A stretch of DNA of 47,657 bases from Acidimicrobiaceae bacterium (GTDB lineage: Bacteria; Actinomycetota; Acidimicrobiia; Acidimicrobiales; Aldehydirespiratoraceae): contig JAPPJC010000027.1 in assembly GCA_028820455.1 (NCBI GenBank), positions 8,139-55,795 on the forward strand, given 5' to 3'. This document shows positions 18,027-28,414 of this stretch, one piece after another. The position numbers and the translations under genes are program-made. Position 1 is the first letter of the stretch, and each line of letters starts with the position of its first letter. Under the pieces are notes generated by a model. That model did not search any database and was not told the DNA's origin. It worked only from the letters and a program-made list of their open reading frames with translations.

Positions 18027-20141
18027 TCACACTCTCACCAACAAGTTCCTGACGACGGCTGACGCTGGCAGAGTGCTCTCGTCGACTAGTCCGGCGAGTT
18101 CGGCAGAGCGGGGTGCCCACAAGTTGGCATGGAGGCGCATGTTCAGGTGTGGGATAGGCGTGGGATCCCACCCAACACGCTGGTGGACAACCTCTCCGTC
18201 TACCAACCAAGTCAATTGACCTGGACGCCAGTCGATGGCGTAGCGGTGGAAATCGGCCGTGGCGTCGAAGCCGAGATCAATGCGGCAGGGGGAGCCACGA
18301 TACCCAAAGCTCATGTTCGTGCCATCGTCGCCGGGATTGAAGTAGACGTTGACGAGCATTCGGCAGGGGTCGGCTCCTGCGAACTCGATGTCGATCTCCT
18401 GTCGCGGTGTGGCTCGGTGCAGGAAGAATCCGGTAATCAACCCCGAGCCTGGTGCTGCCCTAATCTCGGCTTCAAAGCACCCATGCCCAAAGGACCGGAC
18501 GGACGCAAAGGCACCGGATCTGTACGGCCGCACTCCGCTTTCAAGGGTGTCGATCTCGAGCAGCGCGCCCTCTGTGTCGTGCCGGAGACCCTCCGGCACG
18601 AACGACGCTAGGTTTCCTGGGAACGTCTCGGTGATGCCCGGGAACAAGGTCGAGGCCTCCGTCATACTGGCTTGGGCGAGAACCGGGCCAGCCACGTCAG
18701 GGGGGCGGCTCCCGTTCGGTGCTGGCTGCCAACTGCTTGATGGCGGCAGTACCCACGGTGAATCATCCATAGAGCCAGTGTTGCCCCGAATCCGCACCAC
18801 GGGTCCAGGGCGGGTCGTTGGGCGGGCGTCTCGAAAAAGCCCAAAAGCTCTCGGAGCCCCAGCCGGAAAGACATCGGCAGGAGTCGAAAGGCGCAAGACG
18901 CGGCATAGGACTTCCCAAGACGGGTACGCGGAACCGTTGAGGGTCAAGATTGCCGATCGCGATGGCGGCAGCCGTTCGCGCTCGAGACCGAGGGGTGTGG
19001 GCGCATCCGGTTCCATAAGGATTACGTAGTGCTCATTCACTGCAGCAGCGGAGAGCACAGCGGGCACAACGGGGGCATCAACGAGGGCATCGAATGTCTT
19101 CAACACTTCTTGCAGTCTTGTCTCGCGCAGCGGTTCCTCATCGCCGTTAAAGACGCGTACGCGCAGCCCGAGCATCGACAGTGCCATGGCGAGGCCTTCC
19201 CGCTCCCCGCCGGCAGTCCATGCCAGAACTGGGCCGGCGTGGGTTGTAGCTGGGGGCTTGATTCCGTATGCCGCGTCAACAATCCCGGCCCGAGCCAGGT
19301 AGGGTAGGACTGAATAGGCGTTTTCCGATGCTTCGTCATGCCTTTGTTTGATTACGGGCGAATTGAGTGCCAACGCGCCGAGTTCGCCGAACCGATAGTT
19401 CATCCAAAGGTCAACGGGTCCGATGACCGGCATGGCGCGAAGGAGCATCGCCGCACCTTCGCGCGACAGCACGTAACCCGACAGAAACCAGAGGCCGCGC
19501 ACAGGCCGGAAGAGGCTATTGCAAGCATCCTCACGCACCGCAGTTCCGTCCGCGTCGCTGTACGAGAGATAGAGCAAGTTCGGGCCACCTTCGGCTGCGC
19601 AGCGGTCTAAGGCAGCCCTCCACCCGCTGTCGATCGCTGCTGGTGCACCTCGCGAGAACCAGACGTCGTCCTCCAGTACGAGAACGTATTCGCTGGCCCC
19701 ATTCGCAATAGCTTTCCAGGCTTCCACGTGTGACCGCGCCACTGCAACTTCCTGCCACGTCATCCGCACCGGCTCATCCTCGGAGAAGCACTCGGCCAGG
19801 CGGGCGTCGGGTTGCACATACAACTGATCGCCGATTCGGTACGTAGGGTCTACGTCCGCGGTCGCGGCCACAGCCCGACCGTCTCTCGCGTCGACTGCTG
19901 TGAGGCACCGCGTGATTGACGTCAACGGTTTGCCTTCGGACGTTCGGAAGCGGCCCAGTTCATTCGTTACGCGCCGCCACCGCCTCGGCTGCCTTTCCAA
20001 GTTTACGACCAAGACCGCGCCAATCTGGTCTGTGCCTGAGCCAAAGGCCTGAATTCTAGGGCCCGGGACAGCCACGGTCAGCGCGCGCCAGGTACGGAAA
20101 GCGAGTGTTCGCATGGGGCCGACCACCCTTGTGAAGTGCAT
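18027..20141 (-). CDS. Bifunctional protein: GT25-like glycosyltransferase fused to GH16-like glycoside hydrolase
   Basis: N-terminal VLVVNLERQPRRWRRVTNEL ... YVLVLEDDVWF (GT25); C-terminal FGHGCFEAEIRAAPGSGLITGFFLHRATPRQEIDIEFAG ... FHRYAIDWRPGQLTWLVDGEVVH (GH16 EIDIEF). Confidence 0.8.
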   Translation of the reverse strand: MHFTRVVGPMRTLAFRTWRALTVAVPGPRIQAFGSGTDQIGAVLVVNLERQPRRWRRVTNELGRFRTSEGKPLTSITRCLTAVDARDGRAVAATADVDPTYRIGDQLYVQPDARLAECFSEDEPVRMTWQEVAVARSHVEAWKAIANGASEYVLVLEDDVWFSRGAPAAIDSGWRAALDRCAAEGGPNLLYLSYSDADGTAVREDACNSLFRPVRGLWFLSGYVLSREGAAMLLRAMPVIGPVDLWMNYRFGELGALALNSPVIKQRHDEASENAYSVLPYLARAGIVDAAYGIKPPATTHAGPVLAWTAGGEREGLAMALSMLGLRVRVFNGDEEPLRETRLQEVLKTFDALVDAPVVPAVLSAAAVNEHYVILMEPDAPTPLGLERERLPPSRSAILTLNGSAYPSWEVLCRVLRLSTPADVFPAGAPRAFGLFRDARPTTRPGPVVRIRGNTGSMDDSPWVLPPSSSWQPAPNGSRPPDVAGPVLAQASMTEASTLFPGITETFPGNLASFVPEGLRHDTEGALLEIDTLESGVRPYRSGAFASVRSFGHGCFEAEIRAAPGSGLITGFFLHRATPRQEIDIEFAGADPCRMLVNVYFNPGDDGTNMSFGYRGSPCRIDLGFDATADFHRYAIDWRPGQLTWLVDGEVVHQRVGWDPTPIPHLNMRLHANLWAPRSAELAGLVDESTLPASAVVRNLLVRV

Positions 20142-20165
20142 GGCGGGCTAGTCCGATCCGATTCG

Positions 20166-21065
20166 TCAGCGGTCCATATTGCGCCAGTTGCGGGCGTCGT
20201 TTCGATAGCCGAGGTTCCATTGCGGTTCTGCAGTGCGCTCCCAGTCGAGGAGGAGTTCGAAGTCTGAAGGAGCGTCCTCTAATTGCAAGTTGCGCGCGTG
20301 CCCGGCGAGCGCGACAGTGAGGTTTCCAGGGCCGGTTGTCGATTGGATCTCCGGCGCGGCCTCGCGTCCCAGGAGCCTGTCGGTCGCACGAGCCAGAGCT
20401 CGTCGCAGCACCGGGTGGCCAGCTGGTGCCGCTATCGGGTTGTTGTTGACGTAGAAGATGCGGTCGCGTATCGGGAGGTCGGTACGGCGCAGTTCAGATG
20501 GCGACACCATGCCGCCAGCAGACACGTCGTAGGCGAGTGCCTGCACCTTCAGTGTGTGGTTGCGGAAGATGTCCTTCCACCCGTCGCTCAACAGCACATC
20601 GTCGGCGTCGACGTACAGGCCACCTTCCGCGAGCACGAAGCACAGGCGTAAGTAGTCGCACCGCATTGCTGGATGTCTACATCGCTCAAACGCGGCGAGT
20701 TGTCGCGAGCCGTAATGCTCCGCGATGTAGGCACCGGCGGACTCGTCGTCGAACATCTGGAAGGTAAATCCCTCGGCGCGCAAAGAGTCCCAGCTGTCGA
20801 GGCAGCTGCGCACGTCCGCCGGTACGTCATGCGGGTCGTGCCAGAACCGGACCAGCATTCTGGGGATTCGCTCAGTCTGATCAACCGCATCCCAATTCGA
20901 TGTTGCTCGGTTGCGGAGTAACTGGCGCAGCATCAGCTGTCGAATGAAGTCGGACCTCAGGCGGTCGTCCTCTTCAAAGCCGGGCGTGTACGCATCGGTC
21001 GCCGAGAGATGGAATCGAGGGCTGTTTCTCACTGCTGCCGGATCTCTAGCTGTGGTTTCCCGCAT
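20166..21065 (-). CDS. DXD-motif glycosyltransferase (GT32/OCH1-like)
   Basis: IPRMLVRFWHDPHDVPADVRSCLDSWDSLRAEGFTFQMFDD ... RCDYLRLCFVLAEGGLYVDADDVLL. Confidence 0.85.
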   Translation of the reverse strand: MRETTARDPAAVRNSPRFHLSATDAYTPGFEEDDRLRSDFIRQLMLRQLLRNRATSNWDAVDQTERIPRMLVRFWHDPHDVPADVRSCLDSWDSLRAEGFTFQMFDDESAGAYIAEHYGSRQLAAFERCRHPAMRCDYLRLCFVLAEGGLYVDADDVLLSDGWKDIFRNHTLKVQALAYDVSAGGMVSPSELRRTDLPIRDRIFYVNNNPIAAPAGHPVLRRALARATDRLLGREAAPEIQSTTGPGNLTVALAGHARNLQLEDAPSDFELLLDWERTAEPQWNLGYRNDARNWRNMDR

Positions 21066-22695
21066 CTATGTCTTGGCGATCCCACCGAGTGCCACCCCTG
21101 CGATACGCCTTGTAGTATGGCGACTCCCGATGGAGATAAGCGCGCCCCTCGACTACGAACCCGTCCAGGCCGTGATCCACGGTGTACGTATCGAGATCTG
21201 TCAGGTTGTTGATGAAGCCCTTCCCGTTGAAGTTGAGTGACGTATTGCAAAGCACTCCGTAGCCTGTGCGGGCCTTGAAGGCAGCGAGTAGCTCATACAG
21301 GAATGAGTTCGTGTTTGGGTTGACCGTTTGGAGCCTGGCCGTGCCGTTCACGTGCGTTACGGCGGCAAGAACGTCCGTGTTGGCCGCATAAGTGAATAGC
21401 ATGTACGGGCTCTCGTGGTCGCAACCGAACCAGTGCTCAGCGTCAGCTTCCAGACAAGCAGGGGCGATTGGTCGGAACTGTTCGCGCTGCTTGATCTCGT
21501 TCAAACGCACCCGCATCCCTTCATCGAACGGAGCTGCAAGTATCGACCTGTTGCCCAGGGCGCGAGGACCGATCTCGTACCTACCGTTGACCCAGCCGAG
21601 GATTAGGCCGCTGCTCAGCATGCGAGCGACGTCCTCGCAGGTAGCGTCGCTGATGTCGTACCGGTCACGATTCACCGGCGCATCCGTCCTGAAGGACAAT
21701 CCAGAATAGACGCTCCATTCGATCTTGGCATCGCCGGTAAAGTGGAGTTGAGCGTCGATTGCCGTCCCGATCGCTGAGCCTGAGTCGTTAGGAACTGGCG
21801 GCACGAAGACCTCAGAGAAGATGCCGGTCTCTCTCCATCTCGTGTTCCAGTCGCAGTTCAGACCGCAACCCCCGACCACAATCAGTGGCAGCCCCTTGCG
21901 CAAGTTCTTCTGAGCGAACCGGTGGAAGGTATCGAAGATCCGATCGCTGTAGATGCCAGCGAAGTTGCGAAACTCTGGGTCGTCTGTGCCCACGTTGAAG
22001 TAAGCGCACGACTCAAGCTGATCGTAGAGGTCGAGCCGAACATGTCGAGACGACAGGAGGAACTTCATCAACTCCTCTTCCTCGGTGGTCGGTGTACCCC
22101 TCCGCGAGAAGGAGGCGAGTGCCATCAACTTTCCGGCGTCTGTGAAGCGCGAGAACGGCGCATCCTTTGGGAAGGTCGGATCTGCCAATCCGTAGATCGC
22201 CGCGTACCTGTTCCCGGGTTCGTTCATCACATCCGCGATCCATGTGATGTTCATGTCGGGACCGATCTCGTAGAACGCACCGATCGCCCCTTCCCACACC
22301 AACGCATAGCAAGACGAGCCTTGCGGGTAAGGGGACAAGCCAAACCCGCAAAGGAGGTGCGATCTCTCGTGGGAGGACGAGAAGAACGACACTGACTTTC
22401 CGATCAATCTGCCAGCTTCTACTTTAATCCCATCTCTTGAGACACCGCGATACCCAACATGGAAACGTGACCCGGTCGGTTGTGCTTCGCGCGGCCACCA
22501 GCCCCCGGTGCACACCACGTCGGGCACTTCTTCGAGCCAGCCAAAGGCATCGAGGAGGTCGGGGCTTGCGATCGGGGTATAGCGGTAGTTGGAGTCCTTC
22601 TCCGCTTCCACGGAGAAGACGAGATGTCCATCTCTCAGGTGAGCAACCGCTCCGTCGTGGCCAGGGTTGTATGAGACAATGTTCACGCTGGCCAA
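21046..22695 (-). CDS. Carbamoyltransferase (NodU/TobZ-like)
   Basis: NIVSYNPGHDGAVAHLRDGHLVFSVEAEKDSNYRY ... GPRALGNRSILAAP ... REQFRPIAPACLEADAEHWF ... GVLCNTSLNFNGKGFINN. Confidence 0.9.
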   Translation of the reverse strand: MASVNIVSYNPGHDGAVAHLRDGHLVFSVEAEKDSNYRYTPIASPDLLDAFGWLEEVPDVVCTGGWWPREAQPTGSRFHVGYRGVSRDGIKVEAGRLIGKSVSFFSSSHERSHLLCGFGLSPYPQGSSCYALVWEGAIGAFYEIGPDMNITWIADVMNEPGNRYAAIYGLADPTFPKDAPFSRFTDAGKLMALASFSRRGTPTTEEEELMKFLLSSRHVRLDLYDQLESCAYFNVGTDDPEFRNFAGIYSDRIFDTFHRFAQKNLRKGLPLIVVGGCGLNCDWNTRWRETGIFSEVFVPPVPNDSGSAIGTAIDAQLHFTGDAKIEWSVYSGLSFRTDAPVNRDRYDISDATCEDVARMLSSGLILGWVNGRYEIGPRALGNRSILAAPFDEGMRVRLNEIKQREQFRPIAPACLEADAEHWFGCDHESPYMLFTYAANTDVLAAVTHVNGTARLQTVNPNTNSFLYELLAAFKARTGYGVLCNTSLNFNGKGFINNLTDLDTYTVDHGLDGFVVEGRAYLHRESPYYKAYRRGGTRWDRQDIDAGNHS

Positions 22696-22888
22696 ACCCT
22701 GATCGTCCCTTGGCCTGGACGCTGACCCCTCTGACCTTGATCGGCCGCTCGATGAAGGCTTGCAAGCCCCAGTGCGGCCGCTCGTCGACAGTGGGTTCGC
22801 AAGTCTGGGCTGCGGAGACCCCCTCCGCTCGTCACAAGGCAGGAACTGACTTTTAATCTAGGACTTAACATACCTTGATCGGAACAGC

Positions 22889-24799
22889 TTACCGATCTGC
22901 AAGGGTGGAGTTTATCCTGTCAAACAAATCCTCAAATCGTCTCAAAGTCTCGTCTGATAGCTTGCCGAGTACCGTTTCACGGTTATGGAGTAGATAGTTA
23001 GCAGGAGCATTATGATCAAAACCAGGACGGTTGCGTTCAAGTCGCTTTGTTATACGATCTGATCCCTCCAAATCCTTAGCCTTGATTTTAGAAGCAAATG
23101 CACCATTGTATAGATGTAGATAATCATCTTCTGCAAATAGATCTTCAATATCCGCATCGGTGACATCTGATACCAGTGAAGGTGATATTAATCTCTCTAT
23201 ATTGAGTAACTCTTTTTGTATTAGATTATTTATCCTCTGATTTTTGTACATACCTCCATCAACAATAACTGTCACGTCCAGAGATGGTCCGACTAGAGCT
23301 ACGAATGTCGGAATATTTGTAGCACCACCTGCGGGAAGAATCCTCCAACGCCTATCCAATCCGTTACGCTCTATCGACTTCAAATGATCAGACATGACCG
23401 ATAAGTATGTGAAGTCTGAAAGGCCTTCCACAACAAGATTGTCAGGGCCTACGAAAAGATTCTGTGCTATGTCATATCCTAACGCAGCCTGAAGAGGAAA
23501 GAGAGTATCTGGATCTTTGGATGCAGTGTTGGCAGGAGCTACTTTGACTCCTTTATCAGGACCAGTATCCTCTACTACTCGCACACGCTCAAGGTGACTC
23601 GAATCTATCATGAAAGGAGAATGGGTCGTGAATATGACTTGGTGCTTGGATGCTAAGCGTTCGTCTATGAATCGAAGGAAGTCTGCTTGAGCTCTAGCAT
23701 GAAGTCCAAGCCCAGGCTCGTCTAACAAAACGATGACGTTACTATCCTCTTCAAACTCTGAAAAAGCGGCAATGAACGATACAAACCAGCGGAATCCGCT
23801 TGAGCGAGCATCCAGGCTGTTGGTAAAATAATGACGATCATCTTGAACATCCAACTTGAGTTCACGACGAACAATTTGAGTGCCTAGATGATTATTTTCA
23901 ATGACAGGGTGCACATCAATCATCAATCTCAAGTGTTGGTTCTGCTTCCAATACTTTAAGACACTCCGAGTCAGTTCAGCCCCAACTGCCTGCAGTTCTG
24001 CTTTGCGGATGTCATAATTGTCTGCTATTAATTCATCGTCTGCATAACCCATACGTAAAAGAGCTAGTGCAGTTCCTGAATCACTCTCGAGCGTGAAGGT
24101 TTGATTTTGAGCTAAAGCATTACGTAGAGGTTCAATATCGGTTGTGCCAGGCAATTGTGCATATTCATCAAAGTAAAAAAACTTCGGCATTCGATCTAGA
24201 AGAAATTGGCCGATAGATTCCTCAACCGTCATGTTTTGATTGTATATGTTTGACAACTTCTCGAGAATGGTACTATTATTCAAGGTATTTTGTGCTTGTT
24301 CACCATTATCTTCGCTCTCATTTTTCTTCTCTATAAGATGTTGCTGTAGTGATTCAATATCGGTAATAGAGTCTGTATTCGCATCCGGCACAAGATGATG
24401 TATTGCCCGTGTTGCATCACATTCTGGTAATTTATATGCGCAGGATTCACTCTCGTATATACGGTACACACAAAACTCGTCGCTCTGTAAGACATTTTCA
24501 CCATATATAGAAGCTACTTCAATCTTTTCTTCATCGGTAAGGTGGAAAGTGACTTCGATTGGTTGTGCCCTTTGATAGGTACCTGCGCGTTTATGTTTCT
24601 TTTGAAGCCATCGAGGATAATCGAGTCTGTTTATAGACCGGCTTCCATTAGCGGGATTCAAAGCATGCAAAGCGTGTAAGAGATTTGTTTTACCAGACTC
24701 GTTCTTGCCGACCAATACAGTAACTTGTTCATCGATTTGTACGGTATCAGAATCAAGAATGTTACGGTACGGACCTACCTTGATAGATATTAATTTCAT
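22889..24799 (-). CDS. OLD-family AAA ATPase with TOPRIM nuclease domain
   Basis: MKLISIKVGPYRNILDSDTVQIDEQVTVLVGKNESGKTNLLHAL ... VIVLLDEPGLGLHARAQADFLRFI ... IFTTHSPFMID ... NLVVEGLSDFTYLSVMSD; AGAGGAG upstream of ATG at 24799. Confidence 0.8.
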   Translation of the reverse strand: MKLISIKVGPYRNILDSDTVQIDEQVTVLVGKNESGKTNLLHALHALNPANGSRSINRLDYPRWLQKKHKRAGTYQRAQPIEVTFHLTDEEKIEVASIYGENVLQSDEFCVYRIYESESCAYKLPECDATRAIHHLVPDANTDSITDIESLQQHLIEKKNESEDNGEQAQNTLNNSTILEKLSNIYNQNMTVEESIGQFLLDRMPKFFYFDEYAQLPGTTDIEPLRNALAQNQTFTLESDSGTALALLRMGYADDELIADNYDIRKAELQAVGAELTRSVLKYWKQNQHLRLMIDVHPVIENNHLGTQIVRRELKLDVQDDRHYFTNSLDARSSGFRWFVSFIAAFSEFEEDSNVIVLLDEPGLGLHARAQADFLRFIDERLASKHQVIFTTHSPFMIDSSHLERVRVVEDTGPDKGVKVAPANTASKDPDTLFPLQAALGYDIAQNLFVGPDNLVVEGLSDFTYLSVMSDHLKSIERNGLDRRWRILPAGGATNIPTFVALVGPSLDVTVIVDGGMYKNQRINNLIQKELLNIERLISPSLVSDVTDADIEDLFAEDDYLHLYNGAFASKIKAKDLEGSDRITKRLERNRPGFDHNAPANYLLHNRETVLGKLSDETLRRFEDLFDRINSTLADR

Positions 24800-24907
24800 T
24801 GATAAACTCTCCTCTTGTGGCTTTTGATACCGATTATTTGTTATGTAGTTATGTATTTTTACAGTTATTGAATAAGATATATTCAAGTGATGTTCGCAAG
24901 ACTCTTG

Positions 24908-27900
24908 TCATAGCTTTGGAGGTTTGCGTTGGGCGGGGGTGGGGGTTGGGAGATCTTTGGCCGGGATCAAGGGACCTGAGACGATCTTCTCTAAGAGTTC
25001 GGCGGCTTTGGGGGTGACTTCAATTGTGTGTTCGAGGATGGACAGGACGAGTAGGAGTTCTTTGGTTTGGGTCCAGCGGGTGGGACGGATGTAGTCGAGG
25101 GGGCTGGATTTTATGCCTTTGCGCTTTTTCATTCTGTAGCCGAGCCAGGAGCGGAGGACTCTGAGTCCGGAGACCTCGAAGTTCCAGGCTTCCTCACTGA
25201 CTGGAGCGAAGGTTCCGGTGCCTACTGTCAGAGTTCTCGACGTGCGATCATAGGTGCGGTCTTTGGAGTTGTTGGGCATGACTTCTACTGGACGGATCTT
25301 TTTTGCTTGTCCTTCGGGAAGTCGGAGCTGACCCTCGGGGGTGAAACGTTCACCCCAGGTGTGCCACCATAGGAGGTCACGACCCAGCTTGATTGCCTGC
25401 TGGAACAGATCAGGGTTAGCGGTAATTGGAATATGGATTGGGCCTGCGGTTTCGGCTAGCTCTTCGTTGAAGCGGTCAGTAAAAGCAGAGGTTCCGCCTA
25501 AAGCGTAGACGTAGGCAAGTAGATCTTCGGCTGTGATCTCGGTGTTTAGTCGTTCACTAAGGGTAGTCAGCAGGTTTTGAGTGATGTTTGGCTCTCTGCT
25601 GTGTATGTTGCGATAATATGGCATAACATTGGCCCCGCGATTCGAGAAGTGATTGCGATCAGGCACGTAAGGTGTGACGGTAAGGACAGGACCTTGGTTG
25701 AACTTGGATGCTATTAGCGTGGTGAGGAACACCTGGTTTGGTCCGCGAATCTTCCATAAAGCAGGTCGCGGCCTGTCGGCTAGACGGTTGTCTGCGATCA
25801 CCCATTGCCGGTCAAAGCTTCGGTAACCGTATTGTTCAATGCCTTCATGTGGAGCATCACGGTCAAGATCATGAAGAGGTGTTAATCTAGGAGGGCCACC
25901 CAATAGTGGCTTCACCTTGCTATGTGTGTTGCGATCTCCGGTTTCTTTTAGAAGGACTCGACGGTTACGAGGAACTTCTTCTAAGAAGGCTCGCCAGCGT
26001 TTGTCCAGCACAGGTTTAGTCTCAGCTATTGGCCATGTCCTTTGATGCTGGCACCCGGAGTGTCCCCATGGCAATAGTTCAGTGATTTTGGGCCAGTCGT
26101 GGTATTGGTTTGTGCTTCGGGGCACTATGTGGTCCAGATGTTCGCCGGGTATCTGTTCATGCACATCGTTAAGGTCGGTTTGTGCCAGACGAGTGAGTTT
26201 CTCGCTACGTGTGCCAGATACTTTCAGATACCGGACAACGCAGTCTCCAGTATTCTTCTGACTAGTGCGAACTCCTACTCCGATGGTCACGGGGGTTTGG
26301 ATGTCGAAGATGTTGTCCTCTTTGTGGGCTCCTCGGCCTTCGCCCCCCAGATCTACAATCCACAACTCGTCGAAGGCATTTCTCAACAGGTGGCGTACTC
26401 CGCCCATGGAGATGCCTTCAAGGTACGAAGATGCGGTTATGAAGGCCACTATTCCAGGGCCGGGTGGTAGTTCTGTGGTTTGCCAGACAGCCCAGCACCA
26501 GAAGTAGACGTAATCGTTATACACGTTCGTAAGGTGACCGCCGAGACCCGCTTCCTTCATTGGTTCGGTTATGGCGTTGATCAGCGGGTCGATCCCAGCA
26601 GTGCCATGACGAACTACTCCGCCTTTGCGTTTGCTTGTGTCTCCGACCGAGCGGTGTTCACGGTTGTACGGTGGGTTCCCGATCACGACAGTAAACCGCT
26701 CGTGCTCTTTCAGTTTGACCGCTCTTGTGCCTTCTTCGGCTACGGGGTTGCTCATGGTGGCGAGCTGGCCTTGGCGGGCTGTGTGTTCCAGGGTGTCGGT
26801 GAGCAGAATTTGCATAGTACCTTCGTTGGCTCCAGTATGGTATAGCTCTAGAGCGACTTTGAGGTGGGCGATGGCGTAGGGGGCTAGCATCAGCTCGAAG
26901 GCGTGCATGGACGGTAGCAGGTGGTCACGTAGATGTCGGGGCCATTCTTGGAGTGTGCCGGATTCTAGGAACGATTTGCGGGCTTGGCGTAGCCATTCGA
27001 CTAGGAATGTGCCGGTGCCAGTGGCTGGGTCGATCATCGACACGAAGGGTTTGCGGGGGTCAATCCCCTCAGGGATGTCGAAACCGTTGCGTTCGGCTAC
27101 TTCCTGCCACGATTCAGTGTCGGCTATACCCATGCGCAGACCGAAGCGGGATCGTAGTACTTCGTCGACGGCACGTACGATGAATTCAACGGCGGGTTGT
27201 GGGGTGTAGAACGCGCCAGCATCGGTGCGCATCTCGCGGTCATATTTCTTGAGGAATTCCTCGTAGAAGTGAATGATTGGATCACCGCCCTTGGTGGTGG
27301 AACCGATCTGGTCAAGGATGGCTTCGACGTTAGTCTCGCGCAGGTCGGCTACGAGCTGTGGTAGGTCGCTGCCAGGCAGGTCAAGAGAGACTGCTTCGTC
27401 GTGGACTTGCTCAAATAACGCTTCCAGGAACGGATTTGCCAGTGGTACTGTCGAGAAGATCGGTGACGATCCGAAGTCCTGCGGGTTGGTGACTCGGCTG
27501 CTGAGCATCCCGTATACGAGCGTTTGGGCACACATGTCGGCGAAACTCTTGGAAGTCACGTCACTGACCAGTCGGGTACGGATCTCTTGCATCAGATCCA
27601 AGAATGGGCCCGATCCGTTCTCAGACTCAAGTGCCTCATGAATCTGATCCCGCAAGTCCTGAGCGGTTTTCGCCATTCGATCAGCCAGACGAGCCGAGTC
27701 ATTTATCGCCTGACCGACCGGCAATTTAAATGCTTTCCACCATGCCCCACGCCACGACTCGGTATCGCTGGTGTCTTCAGGCCATTCCAAGCATGGCAAC
27801 AACTCTTCACTAAGCCGTTTGAGATGGTGAGTGGAAGTATGAGCAGGCCGCCATGTGAGTGAACGGAATTCCGCTGTTTGTGGGTTCTCGCCTTTGAAAG

Positions 27901-28354
27901 CCAACAGATGCAACTCCACATCTTTGGCCTTTCCGGTGATCACGAAAAACAGTAGATCACTTAGTGCCCACGTCCGCCTACTGACAGGACCGGCGGAAGC
28001 CCGCTTTTTGGTAACAAGGGCCCGTAGTAAGCGTCTTATCGGTGTGTAGCGCAGTCTTGTCCCCTTGAACTCCAAGAAAAACACACCCCAGGGTTGGTTG
28101 ACGGTCAGGGGTCGCATCTGTTGAAACCGCTCGAGATCTTTGAGTCGATCTGTGGGTATACCCAGTTCGGCTGGATCCCAGTCATAAGTAACCACTGTGA
28201 GGTCGTCATCCTCAAGGTAAGGGAGATCAGGCTGATCTAGATCCAAAGGCCAACCCTGGTCGTCAACTAGGTATTGGAACAGTTGCGCGAAAGTGCGTAT
28301 TCGGCGCATCCTTTCGACATTATCAGCCGAATCAGTTAGCGGGTTGCGGGTCAT
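24908..28354 (-). CDS. N6-adenine DNA methyltransferase with ISP-type C-terminal domain
   Basis: DAGAFYTPQPAVEFIVRAVDEVL ... SMIDPATGTGTFLVEWLRQA ... TVVIGNPPYNREHRS. Confidence 0.85.
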   Translation of the reverse strand: MTRNPLTDSADNVERMRRIRTFAQLFQYLVDDQGWPLDLDQPDLPYLEDDDLTVVTYDWDPAELGIPTDRLKDLERFQQMRPLTVNQPWGVFFLEFKGTRLRYTPIRRLLRALVTKKRASAGPVSRRTWALSDLLFFVITGKAKDVELHLLAFKGENPQTAEFRSLTWRPAHTSTHHLKRLSEELLPCLEWPEDTSDTESWRGAWWKAFKLPVGQAINDSARLADRMAKTAQDLRDQIHEALESENGSGPFLDLMQEIRTRLVSDVTSKSFADMCAQTLVYGMLSSRVTNPQDFGSSPIFSTVPLANPFLEALFEQVHDEAVSLDLPGSDLPQLVADLRETNVEAILDQIGSTTKGGDPIIHFYEEFLKKYDREMRTDAGAFYTPQPAVEFIVRAVDEVLRSRFGLRMGIADTESWQEVAERNGFDIPEGIDPRKPFVSMIDPATGTGTFLVEWLRQARKSFLESGTLQEWPRHLRDHLLPSMHAFELMLAPYAIAHLKVALELYHTGANEGTMQILLTDTLEHTARQGQLATMSNPVAEEGTRAVKLKEHERFTVVIGNPPYNREHRSVGDTSKRKGGVVRHGTAGIDPLINAITEPMKEAGLGGHLTNVYNDYVYFWCWAVWQTTELPPGPGIVAFITASSYLEGISMGGVRHLLRNAFDELWIVDLGGEGRGAHKEDNIFDIQTPVTIGVGVRTSQKNTGDCVVRYLKVSGTRSEKLTRLAQTDLNDVHEQIPGEHLDHIVPRSTNQYHDWPKITELLPWGHSGCQHQRTWPIAETKPVLDKRWRAFLEEVPRNRRVLLKETGDRNTHSKVKPLLGGPPRLTPLHDLDRDAPHEGIEQYGYRSFDRQWVIADNRLADRPRPALWKIRGPNQVFLTTLIASKFNQGPVLTVTPYVPDRNHFSNRGANVMPYYRNIHSREPNITQNLLTTLSERLNTEITAEDLLAYVYALGGTSAFTDRFNEELAETAGPIHIPITANPDLFQQAIKLGRDLLWWHTWGERFTPEGQLRLPEGQAKKIRPVEVMPNNSKDRTYDRTSRTLTVGTGTFAPVSEEAWNFEVSGLRVLRSWLGYRMKKRKGIKSSPLDYIRPTRWTQTKELLLVLSILEHTIEVTPKAAELLEKIVSGPLIPAKDLPTPTPAQRKPPKL

Positions 28355-28414
28355 CGGTTCATCTCCATGTTCGTGTTGCTCTTCCGTCTAACCGGTCACC
28401 AAAGTTGTGGGCCA

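Noticed and set aside
22424-22856. Overlapping short ORFs on both strands upstream of the carbamoyltransferase
   Set aside because: Arginine-rich, no family resemblance, overlapping the real gene or its leader.
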